Positions 15,153 to 22,988 are shown, counted from the first letter of the stretch. The stretch: 31,183 nt of DNA from CAZQLE01 sp964593905 (GCA_964593905.1 CAZQLE010000014.1:1-31183), one strand, 5' to 3'. Notes: a model not told the origin generated them from the sequence alone. Program-made: numbers and translations.

Positions 15153-16235
15153 ATGCCTGAAATTTATAAAATTGTTCTCCTTCCGGGGGATGGGATTGGC
15201 CCCGAGGTTCTGCATGGCGCCAGAAGGGTCATGGAAGCTGTCGGCGCTCAATTTGATATGGCCTTTGATTTTGAGGAGCACGCGATTGGCGGCGCTGCGA
15301 TTGAAGAGCGTGGTGTGCCGGTTAGCGAAGAGACATTGCTGGCCTGTTGTGCGGCCGATGGCGTTTTATTTGGCGCAGTGGGCGACCCCCGTTATGATGA
15401 TCCGGCCCGCACTGTGCGCCCGGAGCAAGGTCTGCTGGCTTTGCGGAAACGGATGGGGGTTTACGCAAATTTACGTCCGATTCAGGTTAAACCGGCCCTG
15501 ATGGATGCGTCACCGCTGCGCGAAGAGCGAATTCGGGCGGTTGATTTTCTGGTTGTGCGCGAATTGACCGGGGGGCTTTATTTTGGCCCACGGGGAACAG
15601 AGGTGGATGCTGCTGGTCAGGTTAGCGCGTTTGACACCCTGGTGTATCAGGAATATGAAATTGCCCGGGTGTTGCGGAAGGCCTTTGAATTTGCAATGGT
15701 GCGTAGAAAGAAATTGTCGCTGGTGGACAAGGCCAATGTGCTGGATACTTCACGTTTGTGGCGAAAAGTTGCCAGACAATTTCAGGCGGCAGAATATCCC
15801 GAGGTGGAGCTTGAATATGTGCTGGTGGATACCGCGGCAATGCGCCTGATTACCAACCCTGGCGGGTTTGATGTGATTGTGACCGAAAACATGTTCGGTG
15901 ATATCTTAACCGATGAAGCATCTGTGATTGCCGGGTCCATGGGTTTGCTCCCTTCAGCTTCACTGGGAGATGGTTTAAACGGTTTATATGAGCCCATTCA
16001 TGGTTCTGCCCCTGATATTGCTGGGAAGGGGATTGCCAACCCGTGTGGCGCCATTTTGAGTGCTGCACTATTATTTAGATATTCTTTGCAACATGAGGCG
16101 GCAGCCCACAAAATTGAAACGGCTGTGAATGAGGCTTATCAGCAAAGTTGGCGCACCCCGGATCTTAAAGGCCAACATACTACCGAGCAGTTCACCAACG
16201 CGGTTATCGCGAACTTATCTCACACTGCAGAATAA
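15153..16235 (+). CDS. leuB: 3-isopropylmalate dehydrogenase
   Basis: This 360-aa enzyme oxidises and decarboxylates 3-isopropylmalate to 2-oxoisocaproate with NAD+. Typical features are LLPGDGIGPEV at the N-terminus, the substrate segment LLALRKRMGVYANLRPI, RELTGGLYFG, KANVLDTSRLWR, and NMFGDILTDEAS with metal-binding aspartates. The cofactor segment LYEPIHGSAPDIAGKGIANPCGAILSAA is cut by 20-residue limits here but intact in the protein. The start is the ATG at 15153, 6 nt after AAGGAA; an in-frame TTG at 15147 abuts that site. It follows leuD by 16 nt. Confidence 0.96.
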   Translation: MPEIYKIVLLPGDGIGPEVLHGARRVMEAVGAQFDMAFDFEEHAIGGAAIEERGVPVSEETLLACCAADGVLFGAVGDPRYDDPARTVRPEQGLLALRKRMGVYANLRPIQVKPALMDASPLREERIRAVDFLVVRELTGGLYFGPRGTEVDAAGQVSAFDTLVYQEYEIARVLRKAFEFAMVRRKKLSLVDKANVLDTSRLWRKVARQFQAAEYPEVELEYVLVDTAAMRLITNPGGFDVIVTENMFGDILTDEASVIAGSMGLLPSASLGDGLNGLYEPIHGSAPDIAGKGIANPCGAILSAALLFRYSLQHEAAAHKIETAVNEAYQQSWRTPDLKGQHTTEQFTNAVIANLSHTAE

Positions 16236-16248
16236 TAAAGGAGTTGAT

Positions 16249-17166
16249 ATGGGAGTTGAATCGAAATATATCTGGATGGACGGCCAACTGGTCGAATTTG
16301 AAAAAGCCACTGTGCACTTTTTGAATACAGCGCTTCATTATGGTCTTGGTGTTTTTGAGGGTATTCGCTGTTATGAAACCAAGCGCGGGTCGGCTGTTTT
16401 TCGTTTACGCGAGCATATGGAACGATTGTTATTATCGGCAAAAATTCTCGGTTTTCAGAATATTGCCTATTCGGTTGATGATTTGATGCAGGCCACCACT
16501 GAGACGATTAAAGCCAACAACTTTCCGGCTTGCTATATTCGCCCATTGATTTACCACACCAGCGTCAACCCGACCCTGAATCTTGATCAGGGTACGGCCA
16601 AAATTGGTATCGCCGTCTGGGAATGGGGTGCTTATCTGGGCGAGGAATCGCTGATGAAAGGTATCCGGGTCAATGTCTCTTCTTATACCCGTCATCACCC
16701 GAATGTGATGATGACGAAATCCAAGGCAACCGGAAATTATACCAATTCAGTGCTGGCAAAGACTGAATCGGTGCGGATGGGCTTTGATGAGGCCGTGATG
16801 CTTGATCCGCAGGGGTTTGTGGCTGAATGCACGGGCGAGAATATTTTCCTTGTACGAAAAGGTGTAATTCATACACCGCATACGGCCACAATCCTGGAAG
16901 GGATCACCCGCGAATCTTTGATTCTGTTGGCGAAGGATATGGGTTATATGGTTGTTGAACAACCGATCAGCCGCGACCAGTTGTATACGGCTGATGAAAT
17001 CTTTGTGACCGGAACTGCGGCCGAGGTTGTGCCCGTGACCGAGGTCGATTTTCGCCCGGTGGGTGATGGCAAGTGTGGCCCGGTAACCCAGCAGATTCAG
17101 AAAGATTTTCGCCTGGTGGTGAAGGGTGAGCACCCGCGTTCAAGTGAGTGGCTGCATTACGTATAG
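16249..17166 (+). CDS. ilvE: Branched-chain amino acid aminotransferase
   Basis: This 305-aa class IV PLP enzyme transfers the amino group from glutamate to the 2-oxo acids, the last step for Val, Ile and Leu. The substrate loop motif is ALHYGLGVFEGIRCY. The PLP-binding lysine is Lys159 in TKSKATGNYTNS, matching the position in E. coli IlvE. The segment QGFVAECTGENIFLV and the phosphate-binding VTGTAAEVVPV are intact. An ATG at 16249 follows AAAGGAG. It lies 13 nt after leuB and is the last gene of the operon, followed by a strong terminator. D-amino acid transaminase or aminodeoxychorismate lyase are less likely given length and context. Confidence 0.96.
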   Translation: MGVESKYIWMDGQLVEFEKATVHFLNTALHYGLGVFEGIRCYETKRGSAVFRLREHMERLLLSAKILGFQNIAYSVDDLMQATTETIKANNFPACYIRPLIYHTSVNPTLNLDQGTAKIGIAVWEWGAYLGEESLMKGIRVNVSSYTRHHPNVMMTKSKATGNYTNSVLAKTESVRMGFDEAVMLDPQGFVAECTGENIFLVRKGVIHTPHTATILEGITRESLILLAKDMGYMVVEQPISRDQLYTADEIFVTGTAAEVVPVTEVDFRPVGDGKCGPVTQQIQKDFRLVVKGEHPRSSEWLHYV

Positions 17167-17198
17167 CCATTTGTTGAGCAAGCAGCAAAGATTTTAAA

Positions 17199-17253
17199 AA
17201 ATACAGCAAGGAGAAAGCAAAGCTGGACAGAATCTCCTTGCTGTATTTATTTT
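17199..17253 (+). terminator. Terminator of the ilv-leu operon
   Basis: A perfect 16-bp stem pairs 17199-17214 with 17233-17248 (inner arms ACAGCAAGGAGA and TCTCCTTGCTGT) and is followed by ATTTT. It lies 32 nt after the ilvE stop codon. Confidence 0.92.
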
Positions 17254-17295
17254 AAGTAACAGTGTGATTGGTGAATTAATTATGCCTTATGGCTA

Positions 17296-17324
17296 TCGAC
17301 TTGCACGATACAGTTTGTTATAAG
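17296..17324 (+). promoter_or_regulatory. Candidate promoter of the TrhA-like gene
   Basis: TCGACT (17296-17301, 4 of 6 to TTGACA) is followed 17 nt later by TATAAG (17319-17324, 5 of 6 to TATAAT). It lies between the operon terminator and the next gene. Confidence 0.45.
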
Positions 17325-17372
17325 AAAGAACTGAAACTTATGTCTTGAATTTACAAGATTGGCTAAAAATTT

Positions 17373-18023
17373 ATGAAAAACAAACTTAGCGAACAGGTAA
17401 GCGGGTGGTCTCATCTAATTGCTGCTGTGTTTTCATTATTGGGACTAGGGTATATGCTTTTGTTGAGCCGGGCAAGCTTTCTTTTGTTTTTTGCAATTTT
17501 GATTTATGGAATTAGTTTGTCAGGAATGTTCTTTGCCAGCGCAATTTATCACCTTAATCAGTTTCGGTCTGCAAAAACTGTCACCATCTTGCGAAAAATT
17601 GACCATTCAGCTATTTATCTTCTGATTGCCGGCACCTATACACCGGTCTGCATTCATTTTTTTACCGGGTTTTATCGCTGGGGTTTCGTAGCCATCATCT
17701 GGGGTTTGGCCTTGCTTGGCGTGGGGGTTAAGATATTTGTGATTCAATCTCCTCGTTGGGTAACCGCCGGAATTTATCTGGTTATGGGGTGGATGTCGAT
17801 CTTTGCCATTCGCGAGATGCTGTGGCACATGCCTGATCGGGCTCTATTGTGGTTATTTCTTGGCGGGATTTTCTACACAGTTGGATCTATCATCTATATG
17901 ACCAAAAAACCGAATTTCTTTCCCGGCGTGTTTGGCTTTCATGAATTGTGGCATGTTTTTGTTATTCTGGGCGCGCTGAGCCACTTTATTGTTGTTTCTG
18001 TGTTTATTGTGGGTGTTTCCTGA
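17373..18023 (+). CDS. trhA: TrhA/hemolysin III (PAQR-family) membrane protein
   Basis: This 216-aa protein has seven predicted transmembrane helices and belongs to the PAQR/hemolysin III superfamily. Bacterial members such as TrhA affect membrane lipid and fluidity homeostasis. The likely zinc ligands and motifs are present: ASAIYH (His60), KIDHSAIYLLIAGTYTP (Asp77, His78), and FGFHELWHVF (His190, His194). The name hemolysin III does not imply a toxin. The ATG at 17373 has no clear Shine-Dalgarno. It is a single gene, with a candidate promoter 50 nt upstream and no strong terminator directly after it. Confidence 0.9.
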   Translation: MKNKLSEQVSGWSHLIAAVFSLLGLGYMLLLSRASFLLFFAILIYGISLSGMFFASAIYHLNQFRSAKTVTILRKIDHSAIYLLIAGTYTPVCIHFFTGFYRWGFVAIIWGLALLGVGVKIFVIQSPRWVTAGIYLVMGWMSIFAIREMLWHMPDRALLWLFLGGIFYTVGSIIYMTKKPNFFPGVFGFHELWHVFVILGALSHFIVVSVFIVGVS

Positions 18024-18278
18024 GCCCTTGAGCGTACAGGGCTGGATATTTGAGAGCGAGTTTTGCACATTATTCTCCTGTGGTGGGGTGCGCGATCTCC
18101 AACAGAAAAGACCTTCACGGCGAACAACATGTTTGCGAAAGTTTATTGCTGATCTTTCCCCGAATCAGTAGACACAAACAAAGGGTGAGTGATGTACGGT
18201 GAAGGTGAACAGGTGAGAAGTAAATTTCGTTGGTTACTAAAGCCCAGTCCCACAGCCCGACTTTGGCAGCCTGGGAAA
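18024..18278. other. Non-coding stretch after the TrhA-like gene
   Basis: No gene is supported here. A 6-bp hairpin AGCCCT (18023-18028) / AGGGCT (18038-18043) follows the stop codon but has no T tract. Short open frames lack ribosome binding sites. Confidence 0.4.
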
Positions 18279-18478
18279 TCAGTTGCTAGTGTTCCCGGGC
18301 TTTATGCTCACTAATTTCTCTTTTCTGCGTTCGGTTATGTCATTAAAGAAAATGGACAACCATCTTCTGAAGAATAAATGCGATTCTCGAACCATTGGTC
18401 ACGGGGAAGGTAATATTCTTCTGAAAATATGTTTCTAAAGTCCGGTAGTCGGAAATGCGCCCTAATATTCTCTCGATT
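18279..18478 (-). pseudogene. Decayed PAS-domain gene fragment
   Basis: On the minus strand, 18478-18359 encodes a stretch containing EEYYLPRDQWFENRIYSSEDG. Shifting frame by one base at about 18359 continues as LSIFFNDITERRKEKLVSIK down to a TGA at 18281-18279. Joined, this matches the end of a typical PAS domain (…WFE-x-R-x-Y-x-S-x-DGLS-x-FF-x-DITER…). The frame is closed upstream by a stop at 18479-18481, and no start codon or remaining domains are seen. It is thus a remnant of a sensor kinase or diguanylate-cyclase type gene. The identification rests on motif recognition in about 60 residues. Confidence 0.7.
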
Positions 18479-18642
18479 TCATCTTGTTTCGATGGAGAGC
18501 AAAAACCTGGATGGACGTTTTTGATATTTTTGCCTTTTGGGTTTGGGGTATATGTTGACCTTCTGTGTTTGAACTAGTGACCAAATGAAGGGACGGAATA
18601 ATTCGCTTGGGGATAACCCATCCCCTAAAAGGTTCATCAGAA

Positions 18643-18674
18643 AGCCTGATTTAGAATCAATCGGGCTGTTTTTC
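18643..18674 (+). terminator. Hairpin terminator upstream of the tetR promoter
   Basis: AGCCTGATT (18643-18651) pairs with AATCGGGCT (18659-18667), a 9-bp stem including one G-U, followed by GTTTTTC. A smaller hairpin, GGGGAT/ATCCCC (18609-18614/18620-18625), precedes it. Together they insulate the tetR transcription unit from upstream reads. Confidence 0.7.
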
Positions 18675-18676
18675 TA

Positions 18677-18705
18677 TTCACATTATACTGACTAGTCAGT
18701 ATAAT
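18677..18705 (+). promoter_or_regulatory. Strong sigma-70 promoter of tetR
   Basis: TTCACA (18677-18682, 5 of 6 to consensus) is separated by exactly 17 nt from a perfect TATAAT (18700-18705). The spacer and the -10 coincide with the palindromic operator, so a bound repressor would block RNA polymerase. Confidence 0.85.
18682..18705 (+). promoter_or_regulatory. 24-bp perfect palindrome, probable TetR operator
   Basis: The half-site ATTATACTGACT (18682-18693) is followed by its exact reverse complement (18694-18705). It covers the promoter spacer and -10 element and ends 36 nt before the tetR start codon. Size, symmetry and placement are those of an autoregulatory TetR-family operator. Confidence 0.85.
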
Positions 18706-18741
18706 ATATTATCATCAACTTTTTCCAAAAAGGATATTCTT

Positions 18742-19329
18742 TTGACCGAAACACGCCAACATATCATTCTTGCTGCCTGTAAATTACTCGAAAACCAGGG
18801 CTACCCGGCGACTAGCCTGGATGAGATTGTCAGGGAAAGTGGCGCTCCAAAGGGTTCACTCTATTATTACTTTCCTGAAGGAAAAGAGCAACTCGTAAGC
18901 GAGGCTGTACTTTTTTCTGGAAAAATCTTAATTGAGCGGATGCGTGACGAATTGGCAAAGTACGTTAACCCCTTCGAGGCCCTTTATAAGTATGTTTTGC
19001 AACTGGCGAGTAAGGTGGAAGAGAAAAAATATGTATCCAGCAATCCGTTGACCATTGTAGCGGTAGAAGCAGCCGGGTCAAGCGATCGTATCAGTCAGGC
19101 TTGCCTGGAAGTGTATTCACAGATTCAGGAAGTGCTTTTTGAGAAAATGGTTTGTTGTGGTATGTCTGAGACCGAAGCATTACAGCGATCACGCCTGATG
19201 TTGGCCAGTCTGGAGGGGGGGATTATCTTAAGCCGGGTTCACCGCACTGTCGATCCTCTGCTGACCCTTGCAGCACATTTGAAAGAGTCCTTATTGTCCT
19301 TTGAACTACCCCCTTCTAACCAAACATAG
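18742..19329 (+). CDS. TetR-family transcriptional repressor
   Basis: This 195-aa protein has an N-terminal TetR DNA-binding domain with helix-turn-helix around residues 24-50 (TSLDEIVRESGAPKGSLYYYF, written as two overlapping helices). The C-terminal ligand-binding/dimer domain resembles the LmrA/YxaF subgroup (SNPLTIVAVEAAGSSDRI; LASLEGGIILSRVHR). The start is TTG at 18742, preceded by AAAAAGGAT; no ATG is available near the HTH. A 24-bp palindrome overlapping its promoter suggests autorepression. The four genes downstream are the natural candidates for control, although a 129-nt gap with a T8 run separates them. The inducer is unknown. Confidence 0.92.
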   Translation: MTETRQHIILAACKLLENQGYPATSLDEIVRESGAPKGSLYYYFPEGKEQLVSEAVLFSGKILIERMRDELAKYVNPFEALYKYVLQLASKVEEKKYVSSNPLTIVAVEAAGSSDRISQACLEVYSQIQEVLFEKMVCCGMSETEALQRSRLMLASLEGGIILSRVHRTVDPLLTLAAHLKESLLSFELPPSNQT

Positions 19330-19458
19330 AATCAGGTATGGATTATTGTAAAAACCTGTTTACTCCCATTCAGACAGGCTCGTCTTCGTTTTTTTTGCTT
19401 TTATTGCGATTCTATGTTAATGATTTTCGAGATTGACGATCTGATCTAGGAGCATTGG

Positions 19459-20307
19459 ATGTTTCATATTAAAACAAAACCGGTTACAGTCCTATCATTA
19501 TTGATTGCCGTTCTATCTGTTCTTGCCTCGGCCGGCGGCCTTTTCCTCAAAGGCGTGTATCGTGACAATGTCTTTGTCACGACCACATGGCTTGGCAACG
19601 ATGCGGTAACCCTGTTCCTGGCTGTTCCCATGCTGCTAGTCGCACTCATTTTTGGGGTGCGCAACTCGTGGCTGGCAAAGCTGGTTTGGTTGGGGGTGCT
19701 GGATTATATGTTGTACAACTATGCTTTTTACCTGTTTGGCGCAGCGTTCAATGTTTTTTTTCTGATCTACGCGGCCATACTGGGGCTTTCCATCTTTGCC
19801 TTGATCTTCGGACTGATCGAATTGGATGTGGCTGCGCTAAGTCATCATTTTTCTCAAAAGACGCCGGTCAAATGGATTGGTGGGTATTTTTTGTTTGTTG
19901 CGACCGGCCTGAGCGGCGTGTACCTGATGCAGTCGATCGGTTTTATTGTCACCGGGCAGCTTCCTGCGATTGTAACAATTGCCAATCATCCCACCAATGT
20001 GGTCTTTGCCCTGGATCTAACTCTGTTGATTCCATGGTTGGCAGTTGGAGCCGTCTGGCTGATGAAACGCCAGCCGTGGGGATACGTCATCGCAGGGATC
20101 CTGAGCGTCAAAGGACCGCTTTACACTCTGGTCCTGGCTGTGAACAGCTTCCTGGTATTTCGTGCGGGAATTTCTCAATCTTCGGAACTGCCTTTATGGG
20201 GAACCTTAACTGTGCTGGGCTTGATTGCCGGCGCGCTGCTTTTTGGAAATATGGAATCCTCTATGACTGAAGCGATCGAAAGGAACGAATATGACAAACA
20301 GCAATAA
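19459..20307 (+). CDS. Multi-pass membrane protein of unknown function (282 aa)
   Basis: This protein has about eight hydrophobic helices (roughly residues 10-30, 47-67, 70-90, 96-120, 140-163, 183-202, 208-230, 245-264) and a short charged C-terminus (EAIERNEYDKQQ). No signal peptide, catalytic motif or known transporter signature is recognised. The ATG at 19459 follows TAGGAGC. The 129 nt before it contain a weak hairpin with a T8 run (19389-19396) that might terminate some tetR transcripts, and no clear promoter. Its 3' end overlaps the next gene by 17 nt, so both are probably made together. A role as membrane sensor or permease is possible but not shown. Confidence 0.85.
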   Translation: MFHIKTKPVTVLSLLIAVLSVLASAGGLFLKGVYRDNVFVTTTWLGNDAVTLFLAVPMLLVALIFGVRNSWLAKLVWLGVLDYMLYNYAFYLFGAAFNVFFLIYAAILGLSIFALIFGLIELDVAALSHHFSQKTPVKWIGGYFLFVATGLSGVYLMQSIGFIVTGQLPAIVTIANHPTNVVFALDLTLLIPWLAVGAVWLMKRQPWGYVIAGILSVKGPLYTLVLAVNSFLVFRAGISQSSELPLWGTLTVLGLIAGALLFGNMESSMTEAIERNEYDKQQ

Positions 20308-21019
20308 TCCATCCACCAACTCCGAAAAGCCTGCACTGTGGGTTGGCTTGTATTCCTCGATTGTGCTGGTGGTCATTACACTGGCAACCTTCGGGTTTGC
20401 GATCACCGCCGTTCCTGTTTCCGGCGCGAACTGTCTGGAAGGATGCTTCGACTATCCTTATCTGGATACGCTTTCCCAGTTCCCCAAAGACTTCCGTTGG
20501 ATGATCCCGGCCATTCTGCTGATGTTGGTCTATCTGGTCGCGATGGTAGCCATTCATCAAACGGCCGCGCAAGAAAAGAAAATTTTCAGCCAGATCGGGC
20601 TGTCGTTTGCGCTCATGTCCACCTTAATTCTGGTGAGCGACTATTTCATCCAGTTTTCTGTCATACCTATCAGCCTGATGCATGGTGAAACCGAAGGGAT
20701 CACCATGCTCATCCAATATAACTCTCATGGGGTATTCATTGTTTTGGAAGAATTGGGTTACCTGCTGATGAGTCTATCTTTTCTCTTTTTCGCCCCTGTG
20801 TTCAGCGGCAAGAACCGATTGCAATCTGCGATCCGCTGGGTTTTTCTGGTAAGTTTTGGGCTGGCGCTGGTAGCTCTGGCGGTGGTTAGCATGAATTATG
20901 GGTTGAATCGCCAGGATCGTTTCGAGGTGATGGTCATCTCGATCAACTGGTTGGCGCTGGTGATTAACGGCATCTTGCTGAGCCTTGTGTATGGTCGGCG
21001 ATTGAAAGGTTGGCTTTAA
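20291..21019 (+). CDS. Six-helix membrane protein of unknown function (242 aa)
   Basis: After a polar N-terminus (MTNSNNPSTNSEKP), six hydrophobic segments lie at about residues 17-41, 69-88, 102-121, 147-170, 181-201 and 214-234. The first loop contains two cysteines close together (GANCLEGCFDYPYLDTL, Cys48 and Cys52), possibly an extracytoplasmic disulfide. Loop segments DTLSQFPKDFRW and HGETEGITMLIQYN are distinctive, but I do not recognise the family. The start overlaps the previous gene by 17 nt, and GAAAGGAA precedes the ATG. Translation is probably coupled to both neighbours. Confidence 0.85.
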   Translation: MTNSNNPSTNSEKPALWVGLYSSIVLVVITLATFGFAITAVPVSGANCLEGCFDYPYLDTLSQFPKDFRWMIPAILLMLVYLVAMVAIHQTAAQEKKIFSQIGLSFALMSTLILVSDYFIQFSVIPISLMHGETEGITMLIQYNSHGVFIVLEELGYLLMSLSFLFFAPVFSGKNRLQSAIRWVFLVSFGLALVALAVVSMNYGLNRQDRFEVMVISINWLALVINGILLSLVYGRRLKGWL

Positions 21020-21021
21020 CC

Positions 21022-21819
21022 GTGGATTCAATACTCATTTTCTTCGTGGTGCTTGCAGTTCTGGCAATCTTAGCCTGGTTCGGCTTGACGATGGTGCCGA
21101 AATCTTTTACTCTGCCGGCGCTTTTGCAGGGCGAAGTGAAAACTGTTTCGCTGCCGGTGGGCTTGCCCGTGCCGGTGGAACGATTTTACCGCAGCGTCTA
21201 TGGAGATCAACTACCGGTCATCCAAACGGTGCTTGTTTCTGGGCGTGGCCGGATTCGCCCCTTTGGTCTCTGGCTTCCGGCGCGTTTTGTGATGGTTCAT
21301 CAAGCCGGCCAGAACTATCGCCATTACTTTGAAGCCACATTCTTTGGCATCCCCTTTCTGAAAGTGGATGAAGGCTATATTGATGGCGGGAGTTTCTTTG
21401 AAAGCCCAATGGGCACTTATACCAATGACCCGAACACCAACCAGGGCGCCAATCTAGCTTTGTGGGCTGAAGGCGGATGGTTCCCCGCAATCTGGATCAC
21501 CGACCCCCGCGCCCGCTGGCAGGCGGTGGATCATCACACGGCAATCTTGTTCGTGCCCTATGAAAATGGGGAAGAGAATTTTGTCGTCCGCTTCAACCCG
21601 CAGACCGGCCTGGTCGACCGGATGGAAGCGATGCGTTTTAAAGCCAAAGGAGACCCCGATAAGGTCTTGTGGATCACCAACGAAGTCGTAACCCCAGGCA
21701 AGCCGACCGTCTCTTATGCCACCTGGCTGGATGATGGCAAACCCTGGGCCGCGTTGGTGCTGGAAAAGATCCAGTTCAACCTCGATGTGAGCGAATATAT
21801 CTGCAGACGGGGGAATTAA
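21022..21819 (+). CDS. Membrane-anchored DUF6544-like protein
   Basis: This protein of about 265 residues has one N-terminal hydrophobic helix (ILIFFVVLAVLAILAWFGL), then a soluble domain. Motifs such as RIRPFGLWLPARFVMVHQAG, EGGWFPAIWITDPRARWQ, AVDHHTAILFVPY and FNPQTGLVDRMEAMRF resemble the DUF6544 family, whose function I do not know. The start is uncertain. A GTG at 21022 lies 2 nt after the previous stop and 12 nt from AAAGG; a TTG at 21010 would overlap the previous gene and directly abut that site. The next gene begins 3 nt after the stop, so this is the middle of a tight operon. Confidence 0.75.
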   Translation: MDSILIFFVVLAVLAILAWFGLTMVPKSFTLPALLQGEVKTVSLPVGLPVPVERFYRSVYGDQLPVIQTVLVSGRGRIRPFGLWLPARFVMVHQAGQNYRHYFEATFFGIPFLKVDEGYIDGGSFFESPMGTYTNDPNTNQGANLALWAEGGWFPAIWITDPRARWQAVDHHTAILFVPYENGEENFVVRFNPQTGLVDRMEAMRFKAKGDPDKVLWITNEVVTPGKPTVSYATWLDDGKPWAALVLEKIQFNLDVSEYICRRGN

Positions 21820-21822
21820 GCG

Positions 21823-22848
21823 ATGAAATATCGGCGATTCGAATCCTTTGCACCGACAATCCTGAAAATCTACCGGCGTGACAAAGAAGCCTTCTGGGCA
21901 GCGGCGATGGCGCCCTTTATGTCGGACTCCACGCTTTTGAGTCTTTGGGAACACCGCAAAGTTACCGGGGATTTGTTCCTGGCATTTCAAGGGTTGGACG
22001 AAGATGCCCGCCAGGTACTCAAAGACATCAGCGCGCCTTTGGGGGTGGATGTTTTATCGTGGAAAAGCAACCGATCGCAGTATATGAAAGATGCGTATCC
22101 GGTGTTTGCTTTCCTGGCGGTCTGGATGGACGAAGTTGGTCTGGGCAATCTGGTCGAAAAGTTCGCTGATATTCTACGTGCGGGGGTTCTGGCGGTTGCA
22201 GGTTATGGCATTCTGGACGCCAACGTAGACAGCAATGCTCCCTCGCCTGTTGAAATCCTGGTCGCACAGGCATTGATTGCTGAATATGAAACCCTGGCGC
22301 TGGATCTCTTCGGTGTATCTGCGACCAATCTGCGAATTATGCATCAGATGCGTACCTACTTCCTGCGGGCGGAGATTAAAGAGAAAGCTGCGCGAGGCAA
22401 GCAAAGCCCCTATAAGCTGGATAATCCCAAAGACCTGGGCACCAAAGGTGCTAATGCGCTGGCTCCTTTTATGCTCAGCCTGGAACAACTGGGAAAGTCT
22501 GATTTGATCGAGGATTACTGGGAAGTTTTTCTGCTGTTCGGCGCAGCTATCCAAATCATTGATGACTGGCAGGACCTGGAAGGTGATCTTGCGATTGGTC
22601 ACTATTCCTACCTGACCTTGCTCCCAGGAAAGCTGCCCGAACTGCGTGATCCCAAAAAAGCAGCCCGACTTCTCAAGGAAGACAAGTCACGCATCCAGGC
22701 AACTTATGAAGTCAGTCAAGAAATGATTGTCCGTGCTCGTGCAATCCTTGATAAGATCGAGGATCAATTTCTGGTCCGGTTCGTGGACATTACTGAACTG
22801 CGACTAAAAGCATATTTCAAGAAAGACCTCCGCTATTCAAGCGGATGA
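21823..22848 (+). CDS. Class 1 isoprenoid-synthase-like protein
   Basis: This 341-aa soluble, mostly helical protein contains GAAIQIIDDWQDLEGD (residues 240-255). It closely matches the second aspartate-rich motif of polyprenyl diphosphate synthases (G-x-A-F-Q-I-x-DD-x-x-D-x-x-GD). The first aspartate-rich motif is not canonical: at the expected distance there is only LDANVD (Asp132, Asp136). PYKLDNPKDLGTKGANALAPF could correspond to the middle substrate-binding helix region. It may be a divergent prenyl-transferring or terpene-type enzyme, or a catalytically altered relative. An ATG at 21823 lies 3 nt after the previous gene. It is last in the cluster, and no clear terminator follows. Confidence 0.75.
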   Translation: MKYRRFESFAPTILKIYRRDKEAFWAAAMAPFMSDSTLLSLWEHRKVTGDLFLAFQGLDEDARQVLKDISAPLGVDVLSWKSNRSQYMKDAYPVFAFLAVWMDEVGLGNLVEKFADILRAGVLAVAGYGILDANVDSNAPSPVEILVAQALIAEYETLALDLFGVSATNLRIMHQMRTYFLRAEIKEKAARGKQSPYKLDNPKDLGTKGANALAPFMLSLEQLGKSDLIEDYWEVFLLFGAAIQIIDDWQDLEGDLAIGHYSYLTLLPGKLPELRDPKKAARLLKEDKSRIQATYEVSQEMIVRARAILDKIEDQFLVRFVDITELRLKAYFKKDLRYSSG

Positions 22849-22962
22849 ATTGTTTCCACCCCGGTTCAGCAAGCCTTTGCGTTCAGCATTCTGTAAGCCG
22901 ACTGGGAACGAACCTCACCGGCCAAACGAAAAAGACTGTCTCGATTCGTTACCGAAGATAAG

Positions 22963-22973
22963 GACGGGGTTCG
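22963..22973 (+). repeat. 11-nt direct repeat of part of the tRNA-Asp T-arm
   Basis: GACGGGGTTCG here is identical to 23036-23046 within tRNA-Asp, 73 nt away. A shared GATCT follows both at nearly the same distance (22979 and 23054). It may be a remnant of a tRNA 3' end duplication, or chance. Confidence 0.4.
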
Positions 22974-22988
22974 TGTGTGATCTTCGAT

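Noticed and set aside
17373..18023. Reading the hemolysin III match as a toxin
   Set aside because: The family is a PAQR-type membrane enzyme/homeostasis protein; nothing here indicates secretion or pore formation.
19587..20270. Second plus-strand open frame of 227 codons inside the membrane protein gene
   Set aside because: It is a frame shadow of the 19459-20307 gene, cysteine- and arginine-rich, without a ribosome binding site.
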